A stretch of 64,000 bases of DNA from Persicirhabdus sediminis (lineage in GTDB: Bacteria > Verrucomicrobiota > Verrucomicrobiia > Verrucomicrobiales > Akkermansiaceae): contig NZ_JAENIM010000046.1 of assembly GCF_016595495.1 (NCBI RefSeq), forward strand, positions 83,569-147,568. Direction: 5' to 3'. Every line of letters starts with the position of its first letter. Position 1 is the stretch's first letter. The translations under genes and the position numbers were made by a program. The notes beneath the pieces are model-generated. The model worked only from the letters and a program-made list of their open reading frames with translations. It made no database searches and was not told the origin of the DNA. This document shows, piece after piece, positions 17,308 through 25,481 of this stretch.

Positions 17308-17583
17308 TTACTTAGGCTCAGCTTTATGCAATGATTTCCCCCGCTCTATCGTCTCGTCCAGCTGGGATTGCGCGCGTTTCACCGATGGACTCTGGCTGAA
17401 TAGCTTAGACACATCGATGCCAAAGTACCCCAGACAAGCTAACAAGATTGCTGTCGCCATCGCTTCATCGAGATTTCCAAAGATGGGAATATTATCAGGA
17501 ATCAGCTCCAATAGCCCAGCTGTAGGGTTGAGGATGTAAGTTGCGCTTATAATCGCCAGCAAGAGAACAGCAAAAGTTTTCAT
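17308..17583 (-). CDS. DUF1232 (YkvA-like) small membrane protein
   Basis: A protein of about 91 residues with two hydrophobic segments, at about 2-22 and 45-60. Between them is the family signature YILNPTAGLLELIPDNIPIFGNLDEA, in which P-D-(x)-IP-x-x-G-x-LD is the conserved DUF1232 core. The Pro-Asp pair of canonical members is partly replaced. The C-terminal ~30 residues are charged and probably cytoplasmic. The ATG at 17583 (MKTFAVLL) is preferred to one 12 bp upstream. Its function is unknown in any organism as far as I know. It is 50 bp upstream of exbD and may share its transcript. Confidence 0.6.
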   Translation of the reverse strand: MKTFAVLLLAIISATYILNPTAGLLELIPDNIPIFGNLDEAMATAILLACLGYFGIDVSKLFSQSPSVKRAQSQLDETIERGKSLHKAEPK

Positions 17584-17632
17584 ACATACTAACATACACA
17601 GGGCTGCTGACCGCGCAAGTGACGCCGAGGGT

Positions 17633-17662
17633 AAAAAAAAGCGGGAGCCAGCTGGCTCCCGC
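17633..17662 (-). terminator. Terminator after the SNF2 helicase gene
   Basis: A 22-bp perfect palindrome (GCGGGAGCCAG / CTGGCTCCCGC) is followed on the minus strand by eight T residues, 29 bp after the stop. Confidence 0.9.
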
Positions 17663-17691
17663 TTGAAATTGATTTTGATGAGATAGCAGAA

Positions 17692-20600
17692 TTACTCTTC
17701 CTCGGCAGAGGTACGAGTTTTCTTGCGAGCTGCTTTTTTGGCAGCCTTCTTGGCGGCTTTTTTAGCAACCTTCATCGGCTCTTCTTCTGGCTCAGCAGCG
17801 CCAGAGAGGATGAACTGGAGATCTTCCACACCGAGGCTGCTAGCAAACCCTTCATCACCGAGGATGTTGGTAACCAGCGCAGTCTTCTGGTGCTGCAGAA
17901 CGCGAATCTTCTCTTCCACAGTGTCACGGGTCAGCAAGCGATACGCGATCACCTTGTTTTTCTGACCAATACGGTGAGTTCGGTCAATCGCCTGGTTTTC
18001 TACCGCTGGGTTCCACCATGGATCGTAAAGGATCACGTAGGACGCAGAGGTCAGGTTCAGACCAGCACCACCCGCTTTGAGTGAGAGCATGAATACTGAT
18101 GGATCTTTGGTTGTCTGGAAGCTTTCGATCACAGCCTTACGGTCTTTAGTCTGACCAGTGAGGTAGTGGAACGGACGGCTTTCAACTTCCAAGCGAGCCT
18201 TGATGATATCCAGCATGGAAACAAACTGTGAGAAGACGAGCACTTTGTGGCCCTCCTCACGCAGCTGGTCGAGAAGGTAGAACAGAGCGTTCATCTTCGC
18301 GCTTTCCTCTTTGAGGAATTTTGGATCAATCAGGCCTGGGTGACAGCAAATCTGACGCAGACGCATGAGGCCTTGCAAGATAGCGAAGCTGTTTTTCTTC
18401 ACTGTCTCGTCGGAATCAAATCCGAGCAATGATTTCTGAATGCGCTTAAGTTCAGCCTTGTAGAGCTCTGACTGAGTTCCCTCCATCTGGGCAAATACTT
18501 CCTCCTCAGTACGAGGTGGTAGATCTTTAGCCACTTGCAGCTTAGTACGACGAAGCAAGAATGGACGCAGACGTGATGCGAGGCGGTTTTGCGCGCCAGG
18601 ATCTTTGCGTTTATCAAAGCGTTTTTTGAAGTAACCACGGCTACCAAGTACACCCGGCATCGCAAAGGCCATCAGTGACCACATGTCCATCAAGCGGTTC
18701 TCAATAGGCGTACCTGTAAGAACGAGTCGGTTCATGGAGTTCAGCTCACGAGCTGACTTAGCTGCCTTAGAATCTGGGTTCTTAATCTGCTGACCCTCAT
18801 CGAGAATCACAGTGAGCCACTTGATCTTAGCTAGCTCTTCGCCGCTGAGACGCAGCTGAGCGTAGTTGAGAACCAAGAGGTCAAATTCGACACCCAGCTT
18901 GGATGGGTCGAGGTCTTCCTTAGTACGCATGACTTGCACGCGAATCTCAGGAGCAAACTTGTTGGTTTCTGTTTCCCAAACATCAATAACTGATTTCGGA
19001 CAAACCACCAGTGATGGCAGATTGGTCTTCGATGTCTTAAGGTGTTCTTCACGTAGCCACAGCAAGTAAGTAATACTCTGGATGGTTTTACCCAGACCCA
19101 TGTCATCCGCAAGCAAGCCACCAAATCGGTTGGTCGCAAGGTATGCAAGGAATTGGAAACCTTCCACCTGGTATGGACGAAGTGTCGCATTGAGGCCTTT
19201 TGGTACGTCGGGAGCCACTTCCACCTGAATGTCGCGAGCGCGATCTTTGATGCGCTTCCACGCCTTCGGATCAAATACCTCAGCGGCTTTTGGATCAGCC
19301 AACTGGAGTGCGTGCATGCGGTGAGTTTCACCAGTAAGGTCAAATGGATCCAAGCCGAGGCGAGTAACCGCTTCACGCTGGTCAGCGTCGAGCTTGATTT
19401 CAAGACGCATCCAGCCACCGTCGTCCATGCGGACGTAACCACCACGGGCAGCTACCAGTGAGCGGATCTGAGCCTTGGTCAAAGTAACTCCTTCCACATC
19501 GATGACGATGCGGAGGTCGAACCAGTCGATCTCTTGGTTGACAACTTCGAAGCGGATAGCAGCCGTTACCGGGTCAGCCATCAGCGTATTGAGCTTGCCG
19601 TCCATCTGCACATCCATGCTCTCAGGCAGCTCTTTGGCCCACTCAGAGAATTTTTCAGGGAATAGCTTAGTAACGCGTGTCTTGAAGGCACCTAACTTAT
19701 CGTCGTATGCGAGGCCCATCTCCGTGAGCAGCTCAGGCACACAGTAAAGTTCTTCGCGAGCGAAACGCAGCAGCTGCTGTCCTTTGACAGGTTTTTGCTC
19801 AACCAGCTCCCACACATCTTTGATGCGCTTTTCGGTGCGGCGGTCTTGCTTTTCCAATGCGTGAACTTCGATCACTAGGTGCTCGGTTTCAGCTGATGTG
19901 AGACCTTGCTCGATGCGCATCTTGAAGCGCGGATACAAGTCGAGGTCGACCACACGTTCCTTCAGAGAAGCTGGCAGGCTGGAGCCTACTTTGCGCAGGA
20001 ACTCAACACCTTCCAAGCTGTCGATGACGTCTTTAGGAATGTGATAACGTGGCTGCACATCTGTCTCTTCCAGCCAGCGTGGTGGGCCAGGGAAAACAGT
20101 TTCGTCTGATTGATAGAGAACTTCGCGGCCAGGCAGCAAACGCACTGAGTGAGTCACGTTGTTGCCCTCTTGAGTCACCAACTGCAGCGCAAATGAGTCT
20201 GGCGCATATGGATCATCTTCACATTGCCAGCTGAGCGGGCGGTCCACCACCTTGAAGTATTTCTCATCAAGGTTAACGATGTACCCCTTCAGCGCTGGCT
20301 GACGGAATAAGCGGTTCATGAACGCGCAGGCATTCTCTTGATCCAAATCAAAAGAGGCATTGCCTTCAGAGGCGTAATAATTGTTGAATTGCTCCCAGAT
20401 CACCTGACTTGGCGCATCCATGCGCAAGGCTGATTCGGTGAACCAGTTCTGCAAACGCTCGATGTCATTTTTCTCGCGAAGCGGGATCCATGCAGCATCT
20501 TCCACTTTAGAATCGCGGTATTCAACACGCGCTTCGTTGATGGTAGAAAGCAGACGGAATTCAACGTGAATTGGCTTGGTTACTGGTGGGCGCTCATTGA

Positions 20601-21273
20601 TGCTTTCAATGCGGTCGTACCACTCAGCTACATCACGTTCACGTTCCCATTCGTGCATCTTCTTCTGCACGTTTTCCAGATTGGTGATGGCATTGAGGAA
20701 ATCTGGGTAGGCGATACGCTTTTTGTAAAATGCGTAGGCGATGTAGTTCCAAAACTCAATAATATCACCAGGAGGCATTGGCCACAGTTCCAGTGGCTCG
20801 TAGCTGTTGATTTCCCACCTTGGGCTCAAACGCACCAAATCGTGATCGTGGATTTCACCTTCAATCACGTAACGACGGTAGCGTTTCTCAACTTTGCCAA
20901 TAAAATCAGCTTCTTTATCGTCCAGCTCGCGATCGAGCTTTTCTTCGATCAAATCGATGATTGGCGTATCATCAAATTCATTTGGGCTTTCAGGCAGATC
21001 TTCGCCACGGTGCATGCGCTCCATCATGGTTGCGTACATGCAGGCTCCAGCGATATCTTGATCCTCTGCAGTACAGCTACCAAACCAGCGGTTACCTTGA
21101 AGGCGCAAACTGGTTCTAAAAGTGCCTGTTGGATCTTCTACCCGTCCTTGAATAAATAGGTGATTACCAAAAATCTGAGTCACTGCTCCATCTTGCTGGA
21201 GCGAGTCACCGCGACTTCTTGCTTTCTCGGGAAAGCTATTTAGGAAGTTTAATGTTGCTCTGTCGGGATTCAT
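17692..21273 (-). CDS. SNF2-family DEAD/DEAH ATPase (Swi2/Snf2 helicase)
   Basis: This 1,193-residue protein is expected to be a DNA translocase that remodels nucleoprotein. The C-terminal third carries the SNF2 motor. Motif I is DDMGLGKT (about 724) and motif II is DEGQ (about 827), replacing the usual DEAH/DEGH. LTGTPIENRL and the helicase-C domain, ending QAIDRTHRIGQKNKV (about 1100), follow. Near residue 65 the segment WFGSCTAEDQDIAGACMYATMM resembles a SWIM zinc finger whose second Cys-x-His is degenerate. The ~600-residue middle has no family I recognise. The tail is an Ala/Lys repeat (KKAAKKAAKKAARKK) that may bind DNA non-specifically. It is a stand-alone gene between two hairpins. 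Bacterial SNF2 proteins of this length are common in Verrucomicrobiota, but their role is undefined. Confidence 0.9.
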   Translation of the reverse strand: MNPDRATLNFLNSFPEKARSRGDSLQQDGAVTQIFGNHLFIQGRVEDPTGTFRTSLRLQGNRWFGSCTAEDQDIAGACMYATMMERMHRGEDLPESPNEFDDTPIIDLIEEKLDRELDDKEADFIGKVEKRYRRYVIEGEIHDHDLVRLSPRWEINSYEPLELWPMPPGDIIEFWNYIAYAFYKKRIAYPDFLNAITNLENVQKKMHEWERERDVAEWYDRIESINERPPVTKPIHVEFRLLSTINEARVEYRDSKVEDAAWIPLREKNDIERLQNWFTESALRMDAPSQVIWEQFNNYYASEGNASFDLDQENACAFMNRLFRQPALKGYIVNLDEKYFKVVDRPLSWQCEDDPYAPDSFALQLVTQEGNNVTHSVRLLPGREVLYQSDETVFPGPPRWLEETDVQPRYHIPKDVIDSLEGVEFLRKVGSSLPASLKERVVDLDLYPRFKMRIEQGLTSAETEHLVIEVHALEKQDRRTEKRIKDVWELVEQKPVKGQQLLRFAREELYCVPELLTEMGLAYDDKLGAFKTRVTKLFPEKFSEWAKELPESMDVQMDGKLNTLMADPVTAAIRFEVVNQEIDWFDLRIVIDVEGVTLTKAQIRSLVAARGGYVRMDDGGWMRLEIKLDADQREAVTRLGLDPFDLTGETHRMHALQLADPKAAEVFDPKAWKRIKDRARDIQVEVAPDVPKGLNATLRPYQVEGFQFLAYLATNRFGGLLADDMGLGKTIQSITYLLWLREEHLKTSKTNLPSLVVCPKSVIDVWETETNKFAPEIRVQVMRTKEDLDPSKLGVEFDLLVLNYAQLRLSGEELAKIKWLTVILDEGQQIKNPDSKAAKSARELNSMNRLVLTGTPIENRLMDMWSLMAFAMPGVLGSRGYFKKRFDKRKDPGAQNRLASRLRPFLLRRTKLQVAKDLPPRTEEEVFAQMEGTQSELYKAELKRIQKSLLGFDSDETVKKNSFAILQGLMRLRQICCHPGLIDPKFLKEESAKMNALFYLLDQLREEGHKVLVFSQFVSMLDIIKARLEVESRPFHYLTGQTKDRKAVIESFQTTKDPSVFMLSLKAGGAGLNLTSASYVILYDPWWNPAVENQAIDRTHRIGQKNKVIAYRLLTRDTVEEKIRVLQHQKTALVTNILGDEGFASSLGVEDLQFILSGAAEPEEEPMKVAKKAAKKAAKKAARKKTRTSAEEE

Positions 21274-21629
21274 TTTGAAAATATGCGGGTCTATCTAATA
21301 CCAAGCGGGTCTAGCTCAATATAAAGGAAATAGCCAAAAGGCAGCATCGTCATGTGACACACATGCTGCGGTTTGGCTACGAGAACCCTATGTTATACCC
21401 ACAAACAAGAGATGCGCAACAAAAAGCTAGTCACCGTTCACAAAATAAAATGCGTTGTCGAACAAAAAGTTGTCACCTATCCGCAAACGCATTGAAATCA
21501 CCAACTTACGGGCGCAGCTAACACACAATTTGTCAATACACCCGTTTACGAAAAAGCTCATCCATAGCAATTTTCACTTATTCACAATGATCCATTGCGG
21601 CCTAATGCACTCATCATTAGATCATACAA
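21274..21629. other. 356-bp gene-free stretch with a long imperfect hairpin (21332-21378)
   Basis: This AT-rich spacer lies between the DUF3109-like gene and the SNF2 gene, both on the minus strand. It holds nested inverted repeats: AGCCAAA with TTTGGCT and GCAGCAT with ATGCTGC. A competing inner hairpin CATGTG-ACA-CACATG shares bases with the second stem, so two folds exclude each other. No T-tract adjoins it on either strand. It could be a structured 5' leader of the helicase transcript (59 bp upstream of its ATG). The rest of the stretch shows no gene; the 68-codon plus-strand frame at 21455 has no supporting features. Confidence 0.4.
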
Positions 21630-22331
21630 TTAATACCAATCGCAGTCAGCTGGCGCAGTGATTTCACTAACAAAGTCACGACTAACCAATGATGACAATG
21701 CAGCTAACTCACCAGCGAGCACCTCATGGGCCACCTTGCCGCAATCATCTCGCCGCCCACAATGCGTGAAAGTGGCAAAGCCAGGGTATCCGGGCTGGGT
21801 TTGTGGATCCTTGTCGACCTGATGTAACTTTAGCGTCGCTCTAGCAGAGTCACGACCCGCTGGCAAAATCACTACAGGATGCAGCCAGCAAGTGATAGGT
21901 TTATACGACCACGGATGAATCCCCTCGTCATAAGCCAAACGCTGCAGGTAACAACGATTCTGCGGGTCTAGAAAAAGACATTTGGTATTGGGAAAATGAG
22001 CTGGGTAATCGTCAGCTAAGTCGTTGATCTCAGCTGCACGAGTGCGCGTTTTGCATTTCCCTCCAGACACATGCTCAATGATGCCGTTAGGTGGCAAATC
22101 GAAACCTAAGTTCGCTAGATCACCCTGCCTGTCAGTGACAAATTTCTCCAACACCTCGGCATCTTGAGAAGACAAAGTGACACCATCATGACAGCAGGTC
22201 GCCTTGCAAACACCTAACTGACAAGGCACCAAGGGCTGAAGAAAACTATCAGCATCGACAACACAATGGCGCAATTGCTCGGCTAGAGCATCTAGTGATT
22301 GATGAAAAATGGTATGCAAAACGGGCTCCAT
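21630..22331 (-). CDS. Cys-rich DUF3109-like (YkgJ-type metal-binding) protein
   Basis: The 233-residue protein has about a dozen cysteines. The N-terminal cluster is CQLGVCKATCCHDG, then KC, then NRCYLQRLAYDEGIHPWSY followed by KPITCWLHPVVI. That last block closely follows the DUF3109 consensus (C...A...KPISCxLYP), and a CGRRDDCG pair lies near the end. Such clusters probably coordinate iron or zinc. The ATG at 22331 was chosen because it follows the rhodanese stop with a 1-bp gap, implying coupled translation. The longer frame starting at 22391 would overlap that gene. No signal peptide is visible, so it is cytosolic. The role is unknown; context suggests sulphur or metal handling (inference). 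Confidence 0.65.
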   Translation of the reverse strand: MEPVLHTIFHQSLDALAEQLRHCVVDADSFLQPLVPCQLGVCKATCCHDGVTLSSQDAEVLEKFVTDRQGDLANLGFDLPPNGIIEHVSGGKCKTRTRAAEINDLADDYPAHFPNTKCLFLDPQNRCYLQRLAYDEGIHPWSYKPITCWLHPVVILPAGRDSARATLKLHQVDKDPQTQPGYPGFATFTHCGRRDDCGKVAHEVLAGELAALSSLVSRDFVSEITAPADCDWY

Positions 22332-22332
22332 A

Positions 22333-22857
22333 TTATAAGCCAGCTGATTTCCACTCTTCCCAACCATTAACGTAGACCGAGCACGGAACACCTGCAGCTG
22401 TCACCTCAGAAGCAAAACGATGCGCGTCTGGGCAATTTTCGTTTAGGCAATAAATTACAATCTGTTTGCCTTCCTTGTTAGCTTGGCTAATTTCAGCCAT
22501 CCACGCATCACGGTGACGCTTCAAACTGCGCACTGAGCGGTTCACCGAACCGTTGATATGACCTAGCCGATAGACAAATGACGGTCGCGCATCGACCAGA
22601 TAGACCGCATCACTCGCCAGCATCGCGTATAGTTGGTCAATCGTCACGGCGTGAACCTCGTGCTTCGGCTCAACTTTAGCAGTAGCAGCTTCAACTGGCT
22701 GATCTAACTCAGGTTTTTGTATTTTCTCAACTACCTGAGAACTCACCGCTAGCTCCTTGACCACAGGTTCGATTTCCTCATCCACTGGTGAGCAGGCGCT
22801 AGCTAACATAGCAACAGCGCCAGCCATAATTACCCCATATGCGTTAGCAAATTTCAT
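22333..22857 (-). CDS. Rhodanese-domain lipoprotein
   Basis: The 174-residue protein has a lipoprotein signal (lipobox LASAC, Cys at about 22), a Glu/Val-rich linker to about 70, and a single rhodanese fold (about 72-170). The fold includes YLVDARPSFVYRLGHINGSVN and the active-site loop IVIYCLNENCPDAHRFA, whose Cys follows the central strand as in sulphurtransferases. The loop has a second Cys five residues on, which is uncommon and might form a disulphide or a metal pair. It ends YVNGWEEWKSAGL, the usual rhodanese C-terminus (GGxxxWxxAG). It is membrane-anchored on the periplasmic side and coupled to the Cys-rich gene downstream. Confidence 0.82.
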   Translation of the reverse strand: MKFANAYGVIMAGAVAMLASACSPVDEEIEPVVKELAVSSQVVEKIQKPELDQPVEAATAKVEPKHEVHAVTIDQLYAMLASDAVYLVDARPSFVYRLGHINGSVNRSVRSLKRHRDAWMAEISQANKEGKQIVIYCLNENCPDAHRFASEVTAAGVPCSVYVNGWEEWKSAGL

Positions 22858-22938
22858 GATTATACCATGCTAGCTAGACTGCCACTTGTAAAGTCTGTGA
22901 ATTTTTATATCTTGTTGAGCATGCCAACGACACAATCA

Positions 22939-23502
22939 ATGAAACTAACGATTACAGCTCTGCTCAGCTGCCTCATTCTCAGCTTCCAGCTGTGCGCCCA
23001 AGAAGAGGAAGAACACAACCACGACGACATGCCGAGCACCAAAGAAGCGCTTGGATTTATCGAGAAGAAATTCCCAGCCGCCTACAAAGAACTCAAGTCG
23101 ATAGAAACATCTGACAAAGCGATGTACCAGCAAGCAGTCAACCGCTGCGTTACTAACTACGCCGACTATTTAGAAATGCTCAAAGCTGACCCAAAAGGCG
23201 CCGAAGCACTTCTAACCATGTATGTCACCGAGTACGAAGCCAGACAGCTCTTCAAGAAAAAAGCCGACAAAGAAGCTTACCGTGAATTAGCCAAACGTCA
23301 CATCGAAGCCAGCTACGAATACGAAGCTGCTAACTTGCGAGTGATGCAAGCTGAGATCACCCAGGAACTAGAAACCATTAAGGCAAACAAAGAAAAGATG
23401 GATGATGAAGTCGACACCCTGCTAGATTCATTCCTCAACCAAAACTATAATCCCTACGACGCCGACAACGACCTCGGTGATACAGGAACCTATGTCGACT
23501 AA
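22939..23502 (+). CDS. Secreted helical protein of unknown function
   Basis: A protein of about 187 residues whose ATG at 22939 yields a clean signal peptide (MKLTITALLSCLILSFQLCA, then QEEEEHNHDD). Starts at 22867 or 22921 would add an unlikely N-terminal extension. The mature part is acidic and predicted almost entirely helical (KKFPAAYKELKSIETSD..., EAYRELAKRHIEASYEYEAAN..., ITQELETIKANKEKMDDEVDTLLDSFL), perhaps coiled coil. The end is Asp/Asn/Tyr-rich. It is transcribed divergently from the rhodanese gene, with only about 80 bp between starts. I do not recognise the family. Confidence 0.6.
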   Translation: MKLTITALLSCLILSFQLCAQEEEEHNHDDMPSTKEALGFIEKKFPAAYKELKSIETSDKAMYQQAVNRCVTNYADYLEMLKADPKGAEALLTMYVTEYEARQLFKKKADKEAYRELAKRHIEASYEYEAANLRVMQAEITQELETIKANKEKMDDEVDTLLDSFLNQNYNPYDADNDLGDTGTYVD

Positions 23503-23556
23503 GGACAAACAGATTTGAAAAAATAACCCCCATCTAATCGCCTCCATCTATAAGAT

Positions 23557-24663
23557 ATGGCAATTGCTAAATTAACTACGACTGTGACCTTACCCAAACT
23601 ATACATTCCAGGGCCGGTGAACATTTCACCACTCACCTATCAAGCGATGAACCAACCAATGATGGGGCATCGCGGCAAAGATTTTGCTGAGCTCTATGCG
23701 TCTATCCAGCCAGGGCTGAAACAAATCATCGGCACCACACGGCCAGTTTACCTCGCGCCATCATCAGCTTGGGGAGTCATGGAAGCAGCCATTCGCAATC
23801 TAACGCAGAAGAAGGTCCTTAACCTATGCTGTGGAGCCTTCTCGGATAAGTGGTACGACGTTGCGCTGCGATGTGGAATTCCAGCTGAAAAAATTCAAGA
23901 AGAATGGGGCAACTACATCAAACCTGATGAAGTCCGCAGCAAGCTAGCAGAGGGAGGATTTGACGTCGTCACATTAGTTCACAACGAAACCTCAACAGGG
24001 GTGATGAACGATGTTGCCGCCATCGCCAAGGTAGTCAAAGAATTCCCAGACGTTCTCTTGGTGGTTGATACTGTATCATCACTTTCAGCGGTACCTGTGA
24101 AAATGGATGAATGGGGAGTTGATGTCATCATCGCTGGGGTGCAAAAAGCATTCGCTCTGCCTCCTGGTCTCAATATTTTTGCCATCTCTGAAGCGGCGTT
24201 AGAACGCGCTAAGAGTACCCCTGATCGCGGGTATTATTTTGATTTTCTGGAATTTGAAAAACACGCTATCAACAATAATACGCCTACAACTCCAGCTATC
24301 TCTATCATCTATGGCCTGCAACATCAGGTGCGTGGTATGCTAGCTGAAGGATTAGAAAACCGCTACGAGCGCCACGCATTCCTCAATGCCATGGTACACA
24401 ACTGGGTCGCGGCTAATGGATTCAAACATTTCGCTCCCTACGGCTACCAATCGAAATCACTAACTGCTATCAGTAACAACCGCGAAATCGATGTGCCAGC
24501 TTACATCGAGGCAATTCGCGCCAAACACAACATTCTAATCAATGGTGGCTACGGCAAAGCAAAAGGCATTACCTTCCGTGTTTCCAACATGGGTGACGAG
24601 ACAGTAGAAACAATGAGCGAAGTGCTCGAAGCCATGAGCGATATTCTACCTGGCTTTATCTAA
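23557..24663 (+). CDS. Class V aminotransferase (alanine-glyoxylate / serine-pyruvate family)
   Basis: This PLP enzyme has 368 residues. The N-terminus YIPGPVNISPLTYQAMNQPMMGHRGKDF is the family hallmark (PGPxxxxxxxxxA...GHR). The cofactor region reads VVDTVSSLSAVPVKMDEWGVDVIIAGVQKAFALPPGL, with the PLP-binding Lys in GVQKAF. Several Verrucomicrobiota and Bacteroidota use such enzymes as alternative phosphoserine aminotransferases. Whether this one works in serine synthesis or in glyoxylate metabolism cannot be told from the sequence. It is transcribed alone after the secreted protein gene and ends at a strong terminator. Confidence 0.87.
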   Translation: MAIAKLTTTVTLPKLYIPGPVNISPLTYQAMNQPMMGHRGKDFAELYASIQPGLKQIIGTTRPVYLAPSSAWGVMEAAIRNLTQKKVLNLCCGAFSDKWYDVALRCGIPAEKIQEEWGNYIKPDEVRSKLAEGGFDVVTLVHNETSTGVMNDVAAIAKVVKEFPDVLLVVDTVSSLSAVPVKMDEWGVDVIIAGVQKAFALPPGLNIFAISEAALERAKSTPDRGYYFDFLEFEKHAINNNTPTTPAISIIYGLQHQVRGMLAEGLENRYERHAFLNAMVHNWVAANGFKHFAPYGYQSKSLTAISNNREIDVPAYIEAIRAKHNILINGGYGKAKGITFRVSNMGDETVETMSEVLEAMSDILPGFI

Positions 24664-24688
24664 TCTAGCTGACAAATCGTTTTACTTG

Positions 24689-24727
24689 CCACCTAACTCA
24701 GAAACTCTGAGTTGGGTGGTTTTTTTT
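24689..24727 (+). terminator. Rho-independent terminator after the aminotransferase gene
   Basis: A 14-bp stem (CCACCTAACTCAGA / TCTGAGTTGGGTGG, with one G-T pair) and a 3-nt loop are followed by a T-run. Confidence 0.92.
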
Positions 24728-24923
24728 GCTTCCCTACCAACAGCCCTGTCTGATTTAGTAAAAGGATAATAAAGAAAGAGATAATAACTATATTTAACAC
24801 ATCAATCTAAACCGACCCGCTGAAATTCAACCAACTGTATTATTCTTTATTTTGACAATCATCATCTAGCCTATCAAGTTGTCCCCGACCACGAGGTTCA
24901 CTCGTCGTTTCTATCTAATTACA

Positions 24924-25424
24924 ATGTCCCCAGATCTATCCCAGCAACTAGAGGAACTACAAAGCCAGCTACTTGGCTTTGTAATATCTAGTGGTGTCCC
25001 TAGATCTCTCGCTGGCGACGTTTTACAAGAGGCGAACCTGTATATTGTCAGGAATATAGCTGAGAAGTTTCAAGGAGGAAACTTTCGTGCATGGGTCTAT
25101 CAGGTAGTGAAGTTTCGCATTATGAGCCACTACCGTGACCACAGCAGAAATAAAGAATTTCAGCTAGAAGAGGAAACTTTGGACAATTTATGTGTCGAAT
25201 TTGAGAATCAAAGTTCATATACGAGCCAACAGACTGATGCTCTAAAACAATGCCTAGCTAAATTACCTGAAAAGTCCCGCTCGCTGTTCGAAAAATGTTA
25301 TGCATTTGGTTATTCGCTGCAAGAAATTGCCGATAGCCAAGGCAAAAGCTACGCCGCATTGGCTAAGCAAATTTCGCGAATCCGTCAGAAAATCAAAACG
25401 TGCACAACTAGTTTGATAAATTAA
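24924..25424 (+). CDS. ECF-type RNA polymerase sigma factor
   Basis: The 166-residue protein has region 2 (about 15-85: DVLQEANLYIVRNI, then NFRAWVYQVVKFRIMSHYRDH) and region 4 (about 110-160: CLAKLPEKSRSLFEKCYAFGYSLQEIADSQGKSYAALAKQISRIRQKI), the latter with a helix-turn-helix. This arrangement matches the sigma-70 subfamily typical of Rhodopirellula and Verrucomicrobium. The ATG at 24924 is chosen over the TTG at 24879. A FecR-type gene follows 57 bp downstream, so the pair probably forms a signalling unit in which the membrane protein controls the sigma factor. Confidence 0.87.
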   Translation: MSPDLSQQLEELQSQLLGFVISSGVPRSLAGDVLQEANLYIVRNIAEKFQGGNFRAWVYQVVKFRIMSHYRDHSRNKEFQLEEETLDNLCVEFENQSSYTSQQTDALKQCLAKLPEKSRSLFEKCYAFGYSLQEIADSQGKSYAALAKQISRIRQKIKTCTTSLIN

Positions 25425-25481
25425 GCAATTTTTTGTCAACTATGGCATCCTAAACGGAATACCATTTTAAGTAGTTAATTC

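Noticed and set aside
18831..19445. Minus-strand 204-codon frame inside the SNF2 gene
   Set aside because: It is a shifted frame within the conserved helicase motor with no domain of its own.
20566..21159. Plus-strand 197-codon frame antisense to the SNF2 gene
   Set aside because: It is a shadow of the coding strand with biased composition and no start or terminator context.
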